Position numbers and translations under genes: made by a program
Notes under the pieces: generated by a model
What the model was told of the DNA's origin: nothing
The model's database searches: none
What the model saw: only the letters and a program-made list of their open reading frames with translations
Part shown: in pieces, positions 8,021 to 16,754 of the stretch
How positions within the stretch are numbered: position 1 is the stretch's first letter
How the letters are laid out: each line of letters starts with the position of its first letter
Origin: an uncultured Saprospiraceae bacterium
GTDB lineage: Bacteria; Bacteroidota; Bacteroidia; Chitinophagales; Saprospiraceae
Direction of reading: 5' to 3'
Length of the DNA: 40,993 nt
NCBI GenBank assembly: GCA_937974625.1
Contig: CALJVJ010000011.1
Span: 1-40,993, forward strand

Positions 8021-10105
8021 CTATTCATTTGCTTCTTCAGGATATTCAATCCGCACATGTAGAATGCTCTTCAATAATTGCTTAAATACGGCTCTACATT
8101 TTTCCAATTCTTCAAAACTTAGTTCCGATTCTGTGAATTGATCGTGCTTTATTTTATAGTCGATTAACTTATCTACTAAATCACTAATTTCTTCAATAGA
8201 AGGGTCCTTTAAACTTTTACTAGCGGCTTCAATGGAATCCGCTAACATGAGAATGGTTTGTTCTTTAGAAGTTGGTTTGGGCCCGGGATAAGAGAAATCA
8301 CTTAATTTAACTTCGGTATCAGGATTATCTTTTAAAAATTTTCTATAAAAATATTCTACCTTAGTCGTACCGTGGTGGGTTTTAATAAAATCAATCAAGA
8401 TACTAGGTAAGCGGTATTTTTTAGCTAAGACAACCCCTTCGGTAACGTGGTCGATGATAACTTTAGCACTTTCAATATCAGTGAAATCATCATGAGGGTT
8501 CAGCCCATTTTGATTTTCGATATAATTAAGCGGTTCAATTGTTTTGCCAATATCATGATAGAGGGCAGCTACTTTTACCAATAACTGGTTGGCACCTATT
8601 TCAGTTGCTGCGGCTTCTGCCAAATTAGCGACTTGCAGGGAATGCTGTAAAGTACCCGGTGCTTCTAGCGATAATTTTTTAAGCAAAGGTCGATTTAAGT
8701 CAGCTAACTCTAGTAGGCGAATAGAAGAGGTAAATCCAAATACCCGCTCTAATAATGGAATGAGAGGAAAGGCTAATAGCGTTAAAATACCACTTGTAAA
8801 CAAGTAGGCGTAATTACTCCAATCAATAGTGTACAAGCTACCTTCTTTTATTAGAGACAAGCCCAAATATCCCAAGCCTAGCGTCACCATGATATAAAAA
8901 ATGGATAAGAAAAAAGTAGACCATTTTGTTTCTTTACTCGTCAAAACGGCTACAATTCCCGCTAAGATTTGTAAAAAAGTAAATTCATACCCAAGTGAAG
9001 ATAAAAAGCTGGCTATTAGTACAATAGAGATATGTATAAACAAGGCAATTCGGTCATTAAAAAAACTTTTTATAACAATCGGTACAATACAAAAAGGAAT
9101 CAACCAAGCATTCAAGTCTTCAAAAGATTCAATGAGATAAACCAGATAACTGTAGAGCATGATCCACATCAAAATGAATAAAAGTCGATTGAATTTTTCC
9201 ATGACTTCCCATGCTTCTAAGCGCAGATAGAGTAAGAAAACGCCGATAATTAAACTAGTCAATAAGAAGTATCCAGCAAAAACCGCGAGGTGGGTTTTAT
9301 TTTGACTAACCTCCGCTTCATACTGTGATTTATAGGAAATGAGTGATTGGTAAATTTGTTGAGTGACGATACCATCTTGAGGGATAATCAAATCCCCTTT
9401 TTTTATTTTTCCTTTTGTAGTGGCAATGCTACTTAATTGCTCGTCTTTATACCGATTGGTCAAAGCTTCACTAAAAGACAAATTGGGTTGAAAAGCACTT
9501 TCAATCAGGGGGAAAATAAATTCTGGTTCTTTTAAAGGGGCATAGGGTAGGGAGTCACCCATCAAATCTAAGACTGCTTTTTTAGTTAGAATATTCTGTA
9601 AGGTTTGTCGATATTCCGTATTTCCTTTGATGATATTTATAACAAAATCATTTCCTTTTTCACTGTAAGTATGTTCATTAGCGATGATGCCTAAATTAAA
9701 GTAACGGTCTAATAGTTGCAGCCCATATTTTTTGTATTTATTAGGATTTCGAAGTACATCTACAAATTGACTAGCGGCTTGTTGGTCTGCAATCTGTTGG
9801 TCAAAGGCAGCTAAAAAATTGGCTTTTTCTCTTTTGACAACATCAAGATTCATTTCATAATAGGGAGAAAAATCAACATTAATTTGGTCAATAGAGGCCT
9901 TGATTTCTTCGTCCGTTTTTTGAATAGCAAAATCAAAAGGAGCAATTAAATCTGGATATCTCCAAGATTGCCCTTCTTGAAATTCATACTTAAATTTCAC
10001 ATTATTAGGGAAAAGCAAACTGATAAAGGCTACTACTCCAAAAATGAGTAAATACTTAACCAGTAAAGGCAAATTTTGTAAGGTAGATTTGACTTTATTA
10101 TTCAT
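8021..10105 (-). CDS. 7TM-HD phosphohydrolase (PgpH-like, probable c-di-AMP phosphodiesterase)
   Basis: About 694 residues from MNNKVKSTLQNL. The order is: an N-terminal membrane helix (LLIFGVVAFISLLF), an extracytoplasmic 7TMR-HDED-type domain (residues ~35-270), seven closely spaced membrane helices (~275-475), and a cytoplasmic HD domain. The HDIG metal motif is at H517-D518 (LYHDIGKT), with downstream NPHDD and KTHHGTTK motifs that supply the other ligands. Family members such as Listeria PgpH hydrolyse cyclic di-AMP. That substrate is inferred from the family. An upstream in-frame ATG at 10147 would add 14 polar residues ahead of the natural membrane N-terminus, so I chose 10105. The gene is transcribed alone. 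The terminator at 10238-10270 separates it from the protease gene upstream. Confidence 0.92.
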   Translation of the reverse strand: MNNKVKSTLQNLPLLVKYLLIFGVVAFISLLFPNNVKFKYEFQEGQSWRYPDLIAPFDFAIQKTDEEIKASIDQINVDFSPYYEMNLDVVKREKANFLAAFDQQIADQQAASQFVDVLRNPNKYKKYGLQLLDRYFNLGIIANEHTYSEKGNDFVINIIKGNTEYRQTLQNILTKKAVLDLMGDSLPYAPLKEPEFIFPLIESAFQPNLSFSEALTNRYKDEQLSSIATTKGKIKKGDLIIPQDGIVTQQIYQSLISYKSQYEAEVSQNKTHLAVFAGYFLLTSLIIGVFLLYLRLEAWEVMEKFNRLLFILMWIMLYSYLVYLIESFEDLNAWLIPFCIVPIVIKSFFNDRIALFIHISIVLIASFLSSLGYEFTFLQILAGIVAVLTSKETKWSTFFLSIFYIMVTLGLGYLGLSLIKEGSLYTIDWSNYAYLFTSGILTLLAFPLIPLLERVFGFTSSIRLLELADLNRPLLKKLSLEAPGTLQHSLQVANLAEAAATEIGANQLLVKVAALYHDIGKTIEPLNYIENQNGLNPHDDFTDIESAKVIIDHVTEGVVLAKKYRLPSILIDFIKTHHGTTKVEYFYRKFLKDNPDTEVKLSDFSYPGPKPTSKEQTILMLADSIEAASKSLKDPSIEEISDLVDKLIDYKIKHDQFTESELSFEELEKCRAVFKQLLKSILHVRIEYPEEANE

Positions 10106-10443
10106 AAGGAATGATTCGGAATAATTATACTGTGCAAGATATATCAAATTTTTGAATTGGCGGAGGCTAAGGACGAAGAGCTTAAGTTTAGATGTTAGGG
10201 ACAGAGGGTTAAGCCTAAATAAGTCTCAAAATGGCATAAAAAAAAGGGAGACAATAATTGCCTCCCTTTATAATAATTTAGGTATGTCTAAATTTTATCG
10301 TCTTGACAACCAATATTTTACGAACCTGGCGTCACATTTAATTTCTTCCTTATCTCGATAAGCAAAAAATTAAATGCTTAGCCAGAACTGCAAACTATTG
10401 ATTATCAATTAAATAAATTTTTAGACATACTCTTAAACACGAC
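10106..10443. other. Spacer between the protease and 7TM-HD genes
   Basis: 338 bases holding the terminator of the minus-strand protease gene (10238-10270) and, on the minus strand, a TATATCTTG stretch near 10135-10145 that may be a degenerate -7 box for the 7TM-HD gene. No gene is seen. A 69-residue plus-strand frame crosses the terminator and is not credible. Confidence 0.4.
10238..10270 (-). terminator. Rho-independent terminator of the giant protease gene
   Basis: Read on the minus strand, AAAGGGAG, an 11-base loop, then CTCCCTTT followed by a run of T (the A-run at 10238-10245 on the plus strand). It lies about 175 bases beyond the stop codon at 10444. Confidence 0.8.
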
Positions 10444-13400
10444 TTAATTTGTAATGATAAATTCTTTTGTAAGAACTCTGTCTTTATTCCTTAATTGGAG
10501 TAAATATACGCCAGCAGGAAATTCTTTTACAGACAAGTTGGTTTTATTTGGCCCAGTGTGAGTGGGTATTTGTTGGTGTTTTTGTAATTGACCTAAGCTG
10601 TTATAAATAGATAATTCATAGGTCTTATCTTTTTGGTCATTCCATTCTAAATTGATAAAGTCTGTAGTTGGATTAGGGAACAGATGAAGGTCAAAAGCCG
10701 CTTCACGCTCCTGCACCGTATAAGTGACTGGTTTGCCTGTAGTGAATACTTTAGCAAGTGCAGTGGATGGATTTCTTTCACCGATAGTTGCAGCACCTTG
10801 AAGGTTTAAAGTATAATCTTCCACTTCTCCCCAACTAAAAGATTCGCAAGGCTCAATTAATTCCCCCCATTTCATAGCAATTCTCATACGAGTTTTGCCT
10901 GTGATTGCATCTACGGGAATACCAATTGTGCCTTCTACTCGCCCTTTACCAGAAATAAGAAAGGCTGCTTCACCTTCATCTTCAAAATCTCCATCTCCAT
11001 TGAAATCAATCCAGATTTGCCAGTTTTCATGATATTCAAAAAAGCCAAAACCTGGAGTAAAAGCCAATGGTAAGGTTCCTCCAACTGGGACGGTAATCTC
11101 CGTTTCAGAAAAATCACCATATCCTTCATTATCGCCAGAATTAAACGTTTGATTATTGATTTCTACGGTTTCAATCCATTCATATTGAGTTTTTCTCCCA
11201 ACAGCACCACAGTATTCAATGGTAGTCATATCGTTAGTAGCGGAGCTAGGAACACAAATATTCTTAGTTTCCTCCTTACTAAAACTCCCACCACTCGCTA
11301 AAATTTTTCCAGTAGCATCTTCTATGACTTCATAGCCACCTTGTCCATAGGAACAACACATGCCATCTCCCCAAAGGTCGAAAATAGTAAAGTCATAACA
11401 ACCCGGTGGCAAACAAAGAGTGGTCGCATTAACAGAACCGTTCTCAAAATTATTGAAGGGGCCAACACTTTCTACCACTTCGCCATTACCGTCTTTTAAG
11501 TCCCATTTATTTTCTTCCCCATAATTATCTAAAGTGATATTGATAGTTACGCTATAACAATCTTGATTAATTGTATTTTCTGTAATAACATTAACTTCTC
11601 CTTCGGCAGTACAACCATTATCATCTGTAACGACAACTGTAAAATTACCAGGAGCTAAACCGTCAACATCTCTAGTAGTAGCACCACTAGACCAATCATA
11701 TACATATTCCCCAGTACCACCAGTCACGTTTAATTCTACACTTCCGTTGAGCCCATTTTGGGCATTGTTGCTACTAAAAGATAACTCAATAGGTGTAGGT
11801 TCCGTTATGGTATAATTAGCGTCCGCAGTACAATCATTACCATCTGTGACGGTTACGCTATAAACGCCGTCAGGGAGATTTAAATTATTAAACTGTCGGA
11901 CACCATTTGCCCATTTGTATTCATACCCAGGAGTTCCACCAGTTGGAAAAATTTGGATGCTACCATTATTGATACCATTACAAGTAACATTTTCCACAAC
12001 GTTCTCTAATACAATTGCAGTTGGCTCAGTTAAAGTAGCAGTTGCCGTAGCAACATTATTATTACCATCAGTAACAGTTACTTCATAAGTACCTGCTGCT
12101 AAGTTATTTAAGGTCAATTGACTAGCACCATGGCTCCATTGAATGGTGTAATCCGGAACACCACCAACTACAGATGCCTGGATACTACCGGTAGTACCAC
12201 CATTACATACAGGGTCATTCGCATTGCTTATCAAAACACTTAAAGGTTCTGTTAGCTCAACAGCTCTACAAACTTCTAAGCTCCAACTCTTGAAAGTTCC
12301 TCCATCTAAGTCAACGCCATCAGCAATAAACAAAGACCAGGTACCATTTATTTCTTCTCCTTCAAAAATATCGAAGCTTTGTGCAGGAGCGTTTAACGTT
12401 CCTGCGGTCAATTCATTACAATTTAAATTAGGGTCTCCTTCATTCCCAAACGCTAAGGTAATTCGGTCTTCGTTGCCACATATTTCTTGGAAAAGTATCG
12501 CTTTTTTACCTGATGGACTTTGAAGGGTTACCGTCAAATCTCCAATCCAAGAATGCATAATATCTAAACTGACTTTTACACTATTGACCAAACCATTTTG
12601 AGCAATAATGATATCAGAAGAAATCTCACTAGGAGCACCAGAAGAAATCATTAAGTCTTGCTCCTCCGTTATAAAAGTCTGACAAAGATTACTTGTAACA
12701 GTAAAGCTTCGAACCTCAGAGAAATCACCAGCATTACACTGGTTATTTGATTGAACTCTCCAAAAATAGGTCACCCCATTTTCTAAACTAATTGGTAAAG
12801 TATAGTTTGAAACAGTTAAATCAGTTGCGGTATAAGTAGTCGTAGCAAAGTTTGCTACTTTCGATAATTCAAAAGAATAAGCGCTACCTGCTTCGCTCGC
12901 ATTCCAACTAAAACTAGGAATCATCGCTACCTCTTGTTCCTTATCGGAAGGAGCTAATAAAGATACCGTACTAGGCGTTTGAGGCGCCACAGTAATATTG
13001 ATAGTTTTAGTTACTTTTAACGTGCCACTGGTTCCTGTTACGGAAACGGTATAGTTGCCAGGAGGCGTATTATTAGTGGTATTGATAGTTAAATTATTAG
13101 TTGTTCCAGGCGTATCATTTGTATTAGAAAAAGTATAATTCGCAAAAGAACTAGGTAATTCTGCGGTTAAATCAACATTTCCAGAAAAACCATCGATTCC
13201 AATAATCTCAAGTGAAATAGATTCGCCACTTCCTTGACAAATAGTTGCAAGGTCAGAAGAGAAGGTCAAATCGAAACCAGCTTGAGCTTCAGTAATTTGG
13301 AAATTATTATCAGACACATCAAAGAAAATATTATCGCTTCCTTTAATTTTGATTCGAGCATTAGGCGTAGAGATGGTATTTGGAATAAATACATTTTCTG

Positions 13401-15237
13401 AACCATCATTATCAACATTTTCCGCTAACACAATTGGATAGGTGTTACCACCATCAACAGAAAGGTAAATATCTACCTTTGTACAATTAATAGGAGCAGT
13501 ATTAGTAGCTGCTACACTCCAAGAAACTTCATGATTAAGTCCTGCAGCAAGGGATTCATTCCCATTTGGTACAATCACCTTAAAAGGACCAGAAGTCCCA
13601 GCAACACTGACAAGCATATCGTCATTAGCGGTATTTCCGCCATTGCTGTTATTATCTCTAACTGTTAATCTAAATTTTAAAGTTCTTTCAACACTGGGCA
13701 GCATTTCCCAAGTACTGCTAATATGGTCCTTATTAGAGCCTTTAGCAGGAAACTGTCTAATAGGGTCACTTGACGGAAAAATTGACCTAAAAGCAGGCCC
13801 TTTATCAGCTGTAGCTAAAGGAGGCATTGAAGCTGTCTCTCTATCCATCTGTTCCCAAGAATAAGTAAGTGCATCATTATTAGCATCTGTACCAACACCT
13901 TCTAATTCAAAAGGCGTGGAATGAGGAATTGTATAATCTGCACCTGCATCGGCAGTTGGTTTTGCATTATTTGTAGGTGTTTTAACTGCGCAATCATCCG
14001 CTGCACTAGTGGTAAAAGCTTTAATTTGATTGATACTTATATTATGAAAATAAGCGTCACTAGTATTTTGAATATTTGGAAAACAAATTCCCGCATATCC
14101 CATAATTGTAGAACCACTACCAGGTTCGAATGAAGTAGCGAATGAGCTAGAGCAATCATTGTTTTGGGTATGATTAGCCCCTAATTGATGCCCTATTTCG
14201 TGAGTTACGTAATCTACATCAAAAGCATCTCCTTGAGGTACTTGAGATCCAGTAACCCCGCCTGCTTTGATTGCATCAATACAGACAGAACCTAAATAAG
14301 CCACACCACCCGCACTAGTTGAAAATACATGACCGATATCATAATTATCATTGCCAATAGCTGAATCAATAATGTTTTGATTTTGATCTAATAAATCACC
14401 ACTATCGTTATTGGTATAACCGTCCGTAGCAGCATTGGTGAAAATAATTTGGTCATTATTAGGAATCATTTGTAATTCAACTGCGACTTCTCTTTTCAGA
14501 ATCCCATTGACCCGATTCATGGTGGTGGCCATTGCAGCCATCGCACCAGCTTTAGTTCCACCAAAAACAGCAGTATATTCCGCAGTTACGGCTAGAGCTA
14601 GACGATAAGTTCTAAGTAGGCCGTCATTATTTCTACCAGCGCTTACATGCTGGGAGATAGCATCCAAATGGTCTGTTTCATCGTGCGTTCCACAAGTGAA
14701 ATGTCCTTTAGAATGTCTACCAGCCGCTTTTTTATTATAAACAATATATTTATCTGGTTGATTATTTTTCTTGATAACTTGAATAACTTCTGTTCCAGTT
14801 TGAGCAGACCAAACCATACCAGAAAACCCTTTAGGCGTTATTTCAAATCGAATACTTGCTGTAGGGTCATCAATTCCTACTCCTTCAAAAGTCTGAATAG
14901 ATGGAAATTTTTTCGCCAAATCAGGATGTAAAGTATTGGATGGTTTAACATTAAAACGACGAAGATGCCCGTCTGCTGTAGGAAATGGTATTACCGTATT
15001 GGTATTGGTACTTCTTGCCTGGGAAGTCAAACTATTCAAGGGTTGGCTAAGTTGGTTCTCATTAAGATGAAACACTTTGAATTTACTTACAGATAGTCCA
15101 TTTTCTGTTAAGGTACCAGTTGTCAAGTCATGAAGCTGTTGCTGCTGCCAAGGAGTATTATCTTGATGTATCTGGGCCTCTAATTGAAAAACGGCTATTG
15201 CAAATAAAAAGAATAGTAGAGTTTGTCTCATGTACAT
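10444..15237 (-). CDS. Giant secreted metzincin protease with P domain, SprB repeats, GEVED and T9SS sorting domain
   Basis: 1597 residues (or 1595 from the second ATG, MRQTLLFF). A signal peptide ends at about A21-Q22. The propeptide includes FTCGTHDET, a possible cysteine switch. The catalytic domain starts near 205, with the zinc motif HEIGHQLGANH at 346-356 and the Met-turn STIMGYAG near 376-383. Then come Ig/PKD-like parts, an FN3-like domain (~760-845), a P/proprotein-convertase domain (~850-992, ending SWSLEVCR), three SprB repeats (~1000-1222), a Cys-rich module with DLWGDGMCC, a GEVED domain (~1340-1475, FSWGEVEDYTL) and a type A T9SS tail (~1516-1597, LFPNPTTDF). It probably degrades extracellular protein and stays on the cell surface or is released by T9SS. 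It is a paralogue of the truncated protease at the left edge. No neighbour shares its transcript. Confidence 0.95.
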   Translation of the reverse strand: MYMRQTLLFFLFAIAVFQLEAQIHQDNTPWQQQQLHDLTTGTLTENGLSVSKFKVFHLNENQLSQPLNSLTSQARSTNTNTVIPFPTADGHLRRFNVKPSNTLHPDLAKKFPSIQTFEGVGIDDPTASIRFEITPKGFSGMVWSAQTGTEVIQVIKKNNQPDKYIVYNKKAAGRHSKGHFTCGTHDETDHLDAISQHVSAGRNNDGLLRTYRLALAVTAEYTAVFGGTKAGAMAAMATTMNRVNGILKREVAVELQMIPNNDQIIFTNAATDGYTNNDSGDLLDQNQNIIDSAIGNDNYDIGHVFSTSAGGVAYLGSVCIDAIKAGGVTGSQVPQGDAFDVDYVTHEIGHQLGANHTQNNDCSSSFATSFEPGSGSTIMGYAGICFPNIQNTSDAYFHNISINQIKAFTTSAADDCAVKTPTNNAKPTADAGADYTIPHSTPFELEGVGTDANNDALTYSWEQMDRETASMPPLATADKGPAFRSIFPSSDPIRQFPAKGSNKDHISSTWEMLPSVERTLKFRLTVRDNNSNGGNTANDDMLVSVAGTSGPFKVIVPNGNESLAAGLNHEVSWSVAATNTAPINCTKVDIYLSVDGGNTYPIVLAENVDNDGSENVFIPNTISTPNARIKIKGSDNIFFDVSDNNFQITEAQAGFDLTFSSDLATICQGSGESISLEIIGIDGFSGNVDLTAELPSSFANYTFSNTNDTPGTTNNLTINTTNNTPPGNYTVSVTGTSGTLKVTKTINITVAPQTPSTVSLLAPSDKEQEVAMIPSFSWNASEAGSAYSFELSKVANFATTTYTATDLTVSNYTLPISLENGVTYFWRVQSNNQCNAGDFSEVRSFTVTSNLCQTFITEEQDLMISSGAPSEISSDIIIAQNGLVNSVKVSLDIMHSWIGDLTVTLQSPSGKKAILFQEICGNEDRITLAFGNEGDPNLNCNELTAGTLNAPAQSFDIFEGEEINGTWSLFIADGVDLDGGTFKSWSLEVCRAVELTEPLSVLISNANDPVCNGGTTGSIQASVVGGVPDYTIQWSHGASQLTLNNLAAGTYEVTVTDGNNNVATATATLTEPTAIVLENVVENVTCNGINNGSIQIFPTGGTPGYEYKWANGVRQFNNLNLPDGVYSVTVTDGNDCTADANYTITEPTPIELSFSSNNAQNGLNGSVELNVTGGTGEYVYDWSSGATTRDVDGLAPGNFTVVVTDDNGCTAEGEVNVITENTINQDCYSVTINITLDNYGEENKWDLKDGNGEVVESVGPFNNFENGSVNATTLCLPPGCYDFTIFDLWGDGMCCSYGQGGYEVIEDATGKILASGGSFSKEETKNICVPSSATNDMTTIEYCGAVGRKTQYEWIETVEINNQTFNSGDNEGYGDFSETEITVPVGGTLPLAFTPGFGFFEYHENWQIWIDFNGDGDFEDEGEAAFLISGKGRVEGTIGIPVDAITGKTRMRIAMKWGELIEPCESFSWGEVEDYTLNLQGAATIGERNPSTALAKVFTTGKPVTYTVQEREAAFDLHLFPNPTTDFINLEWNDQKDKTYELSIYNSLGQLQKHQQIPTHTGPNKTNLSVKEFPAGVYLLQLRNKDRVLTKEFIITN

Positions 15238-15691
15238 TCTTTTGCTTTAGAAAATTAACAATGTTGCGTTTTGCGTTATTAGAACTGGTTGATTTAAAAG
15301 GAGGATTGTAACCAGAAGGGGCTTAATCGATTTTTGTGATGTTTTTATTCAATCTATATCATCAAAAAACATATTAATAGGCTTTGAACTCTAACACTTT
15401 TTAATAAGAAAATGAATTGTTAGGAGGAAGAGAACAAAAATTATCGGTTCCTTATCTGGGAATAAATGTTTATTAATTAAAGGGGTGTGATTAAATTATT
15501 AAAAGGGCGGAGTTAGGGAATGATTTGAAAGATTGCTTATACCTTATACTTATAGCAAGGTTCTTGCCAAAACTTAAAGATTTAATAAATGAATATTCGT
15601 AGGGTAAAGTTTCTTTAACAAAAGTTAAGGGATACCTTTGAAAACACCTTAAAATGAATGATACTTAGAGCTTGGGTTTAATAAAGACATA
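15238..15691. other. Spacer between divergent protease and prmA genes
   Basis: AT-rich DNA between divergently transcribed genes. No coding frame, hairpin or repeat of note is seen. The plus-strand promoter of prmA begins at 15692. No clear promoter for the minus-strand protease is recognisable near 15240-15300. Confidence 0.4.
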
Positions 15692-15723
15692 TTTGTAATT
15701 ACTAATCTGAATACTTACTTTTG
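15692..15723 (+). promoter_or_regulatory. Bacteroidota-type promoter of prmA
   Basis: TTTG at 15692-15695, a 20-base spacer and TACTTTTG at 15716-15723: a full match to the TTTG-N19-21-TAnnTTTG consensus. It is followed 71 bases later by the prmA ATG. This is the clearest promoter in the window. Confidence 0.75.
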
Positions 15724-15794
15724 CGGCTCGAAATTTGAGTTAAATAATTAAGAGGCCAACTGCTTAAAGAAAAATTCATCATTTATACCCAGCT

Positions 15795-16610
15795 ATGAAT
15801 TACTTCAAAATAAGTATTACAACTGCTATTGAAACCAGAGAAGTCATTTTAGCCTTATTGAGTCAGGAAGGATTTGATGGATTTGAAGAAGATGACTTTG
15901 GCTTTAAAACTTATATGCCTGAAGAGAATTATGACGAATCAGTCATTAAAAAATTGGCGAATCAATTTGACTTTTCCTACAAATCAAAGTTAATACCTCA
16001 GCAGAATTGGAATGCCATTTGGGAAGCTAATTTTCAACCTATCCAAATAAATAATTTTTGCGGCATTCGTGCTGATTTTCATCCCAAATTTGAAAATGTA
16101 ACCCACGAAATAACCATTAATCCAAAAATGGCATTTGGAACAGGGCATCATGAAACGACGATGTCTATGATAGAAGCGATGCAATCCATAGAATTTAAAG
16201 ATAAAATTGTTTTTGACTATGGTTGTGGTACAGGAATATTGGCCATTTTAGCAGCAAAAATGGGTGCCAAATCCATATTAGCAATAGACTACGACCCACT
16301 CTCCCAAGAAAATACGATTGAAAATTGTCAAAAAAACGAAATTACGCAAGTAAAAACAGTTCTTGGCGAACTTTCTGTAGTAGATAATGCGGAAGATTTT
16401 GACATTATTTTAGCAAACATCAATCGAAATGTAATTTTGAATTCCCTCCCTTCGTTATTTCTAAAAACAAAACAGAACGGACAATTATTAATTTCTGGTG
16501 TTTTGGATACAGATTTGGACCTCCTGCGTAATACCGTTGAAAACATTGGATTTTCAATTGACAAGGTTATTAAGAAAGGAGAATGGATTTGTATGCAAGT
16601 AACCAAGTAA
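15795..16610 (+). CDS. prmA: Ribosomal protein L11 methyltransferase
   Basis: 271 residues. PrmA uses S-adenosylmethionine to trimethylate amino groups of ribosomal protein L11 in the cytoplasm. The small N-terminal substrate domain is followed by the signature NPKMAFGTGHHETT (from N109), which includes the family's FGTGxH(H/E)TT motif. The SAM-binding motif I, DYGCGTGILAI, starts at D141, and the acidic end of the next strand (AIDYD) and motif IV (ILANINRN) are in place. The length suits the short-linker form usual in Bacteroidota. It has its own consensus promoter. The next gene is 144 bases downstream on the same strand and may be partly co-transcribed. Confidence 0.96.
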   Translation: MNYFKISITTAIETREVILALLSQEGFDGFEEDDFGFKTYMPEENYDESVIKKLANQFDFSYKSKLIPQQNWNAIWEANFQPIQINNFCGIRADFHPKFENVTHEITINPKMAFGTGHHETTMSMIEAMQSIEFKDKIVFDYGCGTGILAILAAKMGAKSILAIDYDPLSQENTIENCQKNEITQVKTVLGELSVVDNAEDFDIILANINRNVILNSLPSLFLKTKQNGQLLISGVLDTDLDLLRNTVENIGFSIDKVIKKGEWICMQVTK

Positions 16611-16754
16611 GTAAAAGGACAAAATGTTTTAAGGTTTATATCGTTTTATTAGGAGTGTAGCCGTTGGTTGCATAACAATAAAGCAATAAAGCAGTTTAAC
16701 AATTATTTTTCTCAGAAAAAGGTGCTTTAACTTGCCTTAATAATATTTAATAGA

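Noticed and set aside
10152..10361. 69-residue plus-strand frame
   Set aside because: It runs through the terminator hairpin of the protease gene and has no promoter, homologous motif or sensible composition.
13643..14931. Plus-strand frames of 70-94 codons within the giant protease gene
   Set aside because: Antisense shadows of the metzincin domain, with no promoter or recognisable motif.
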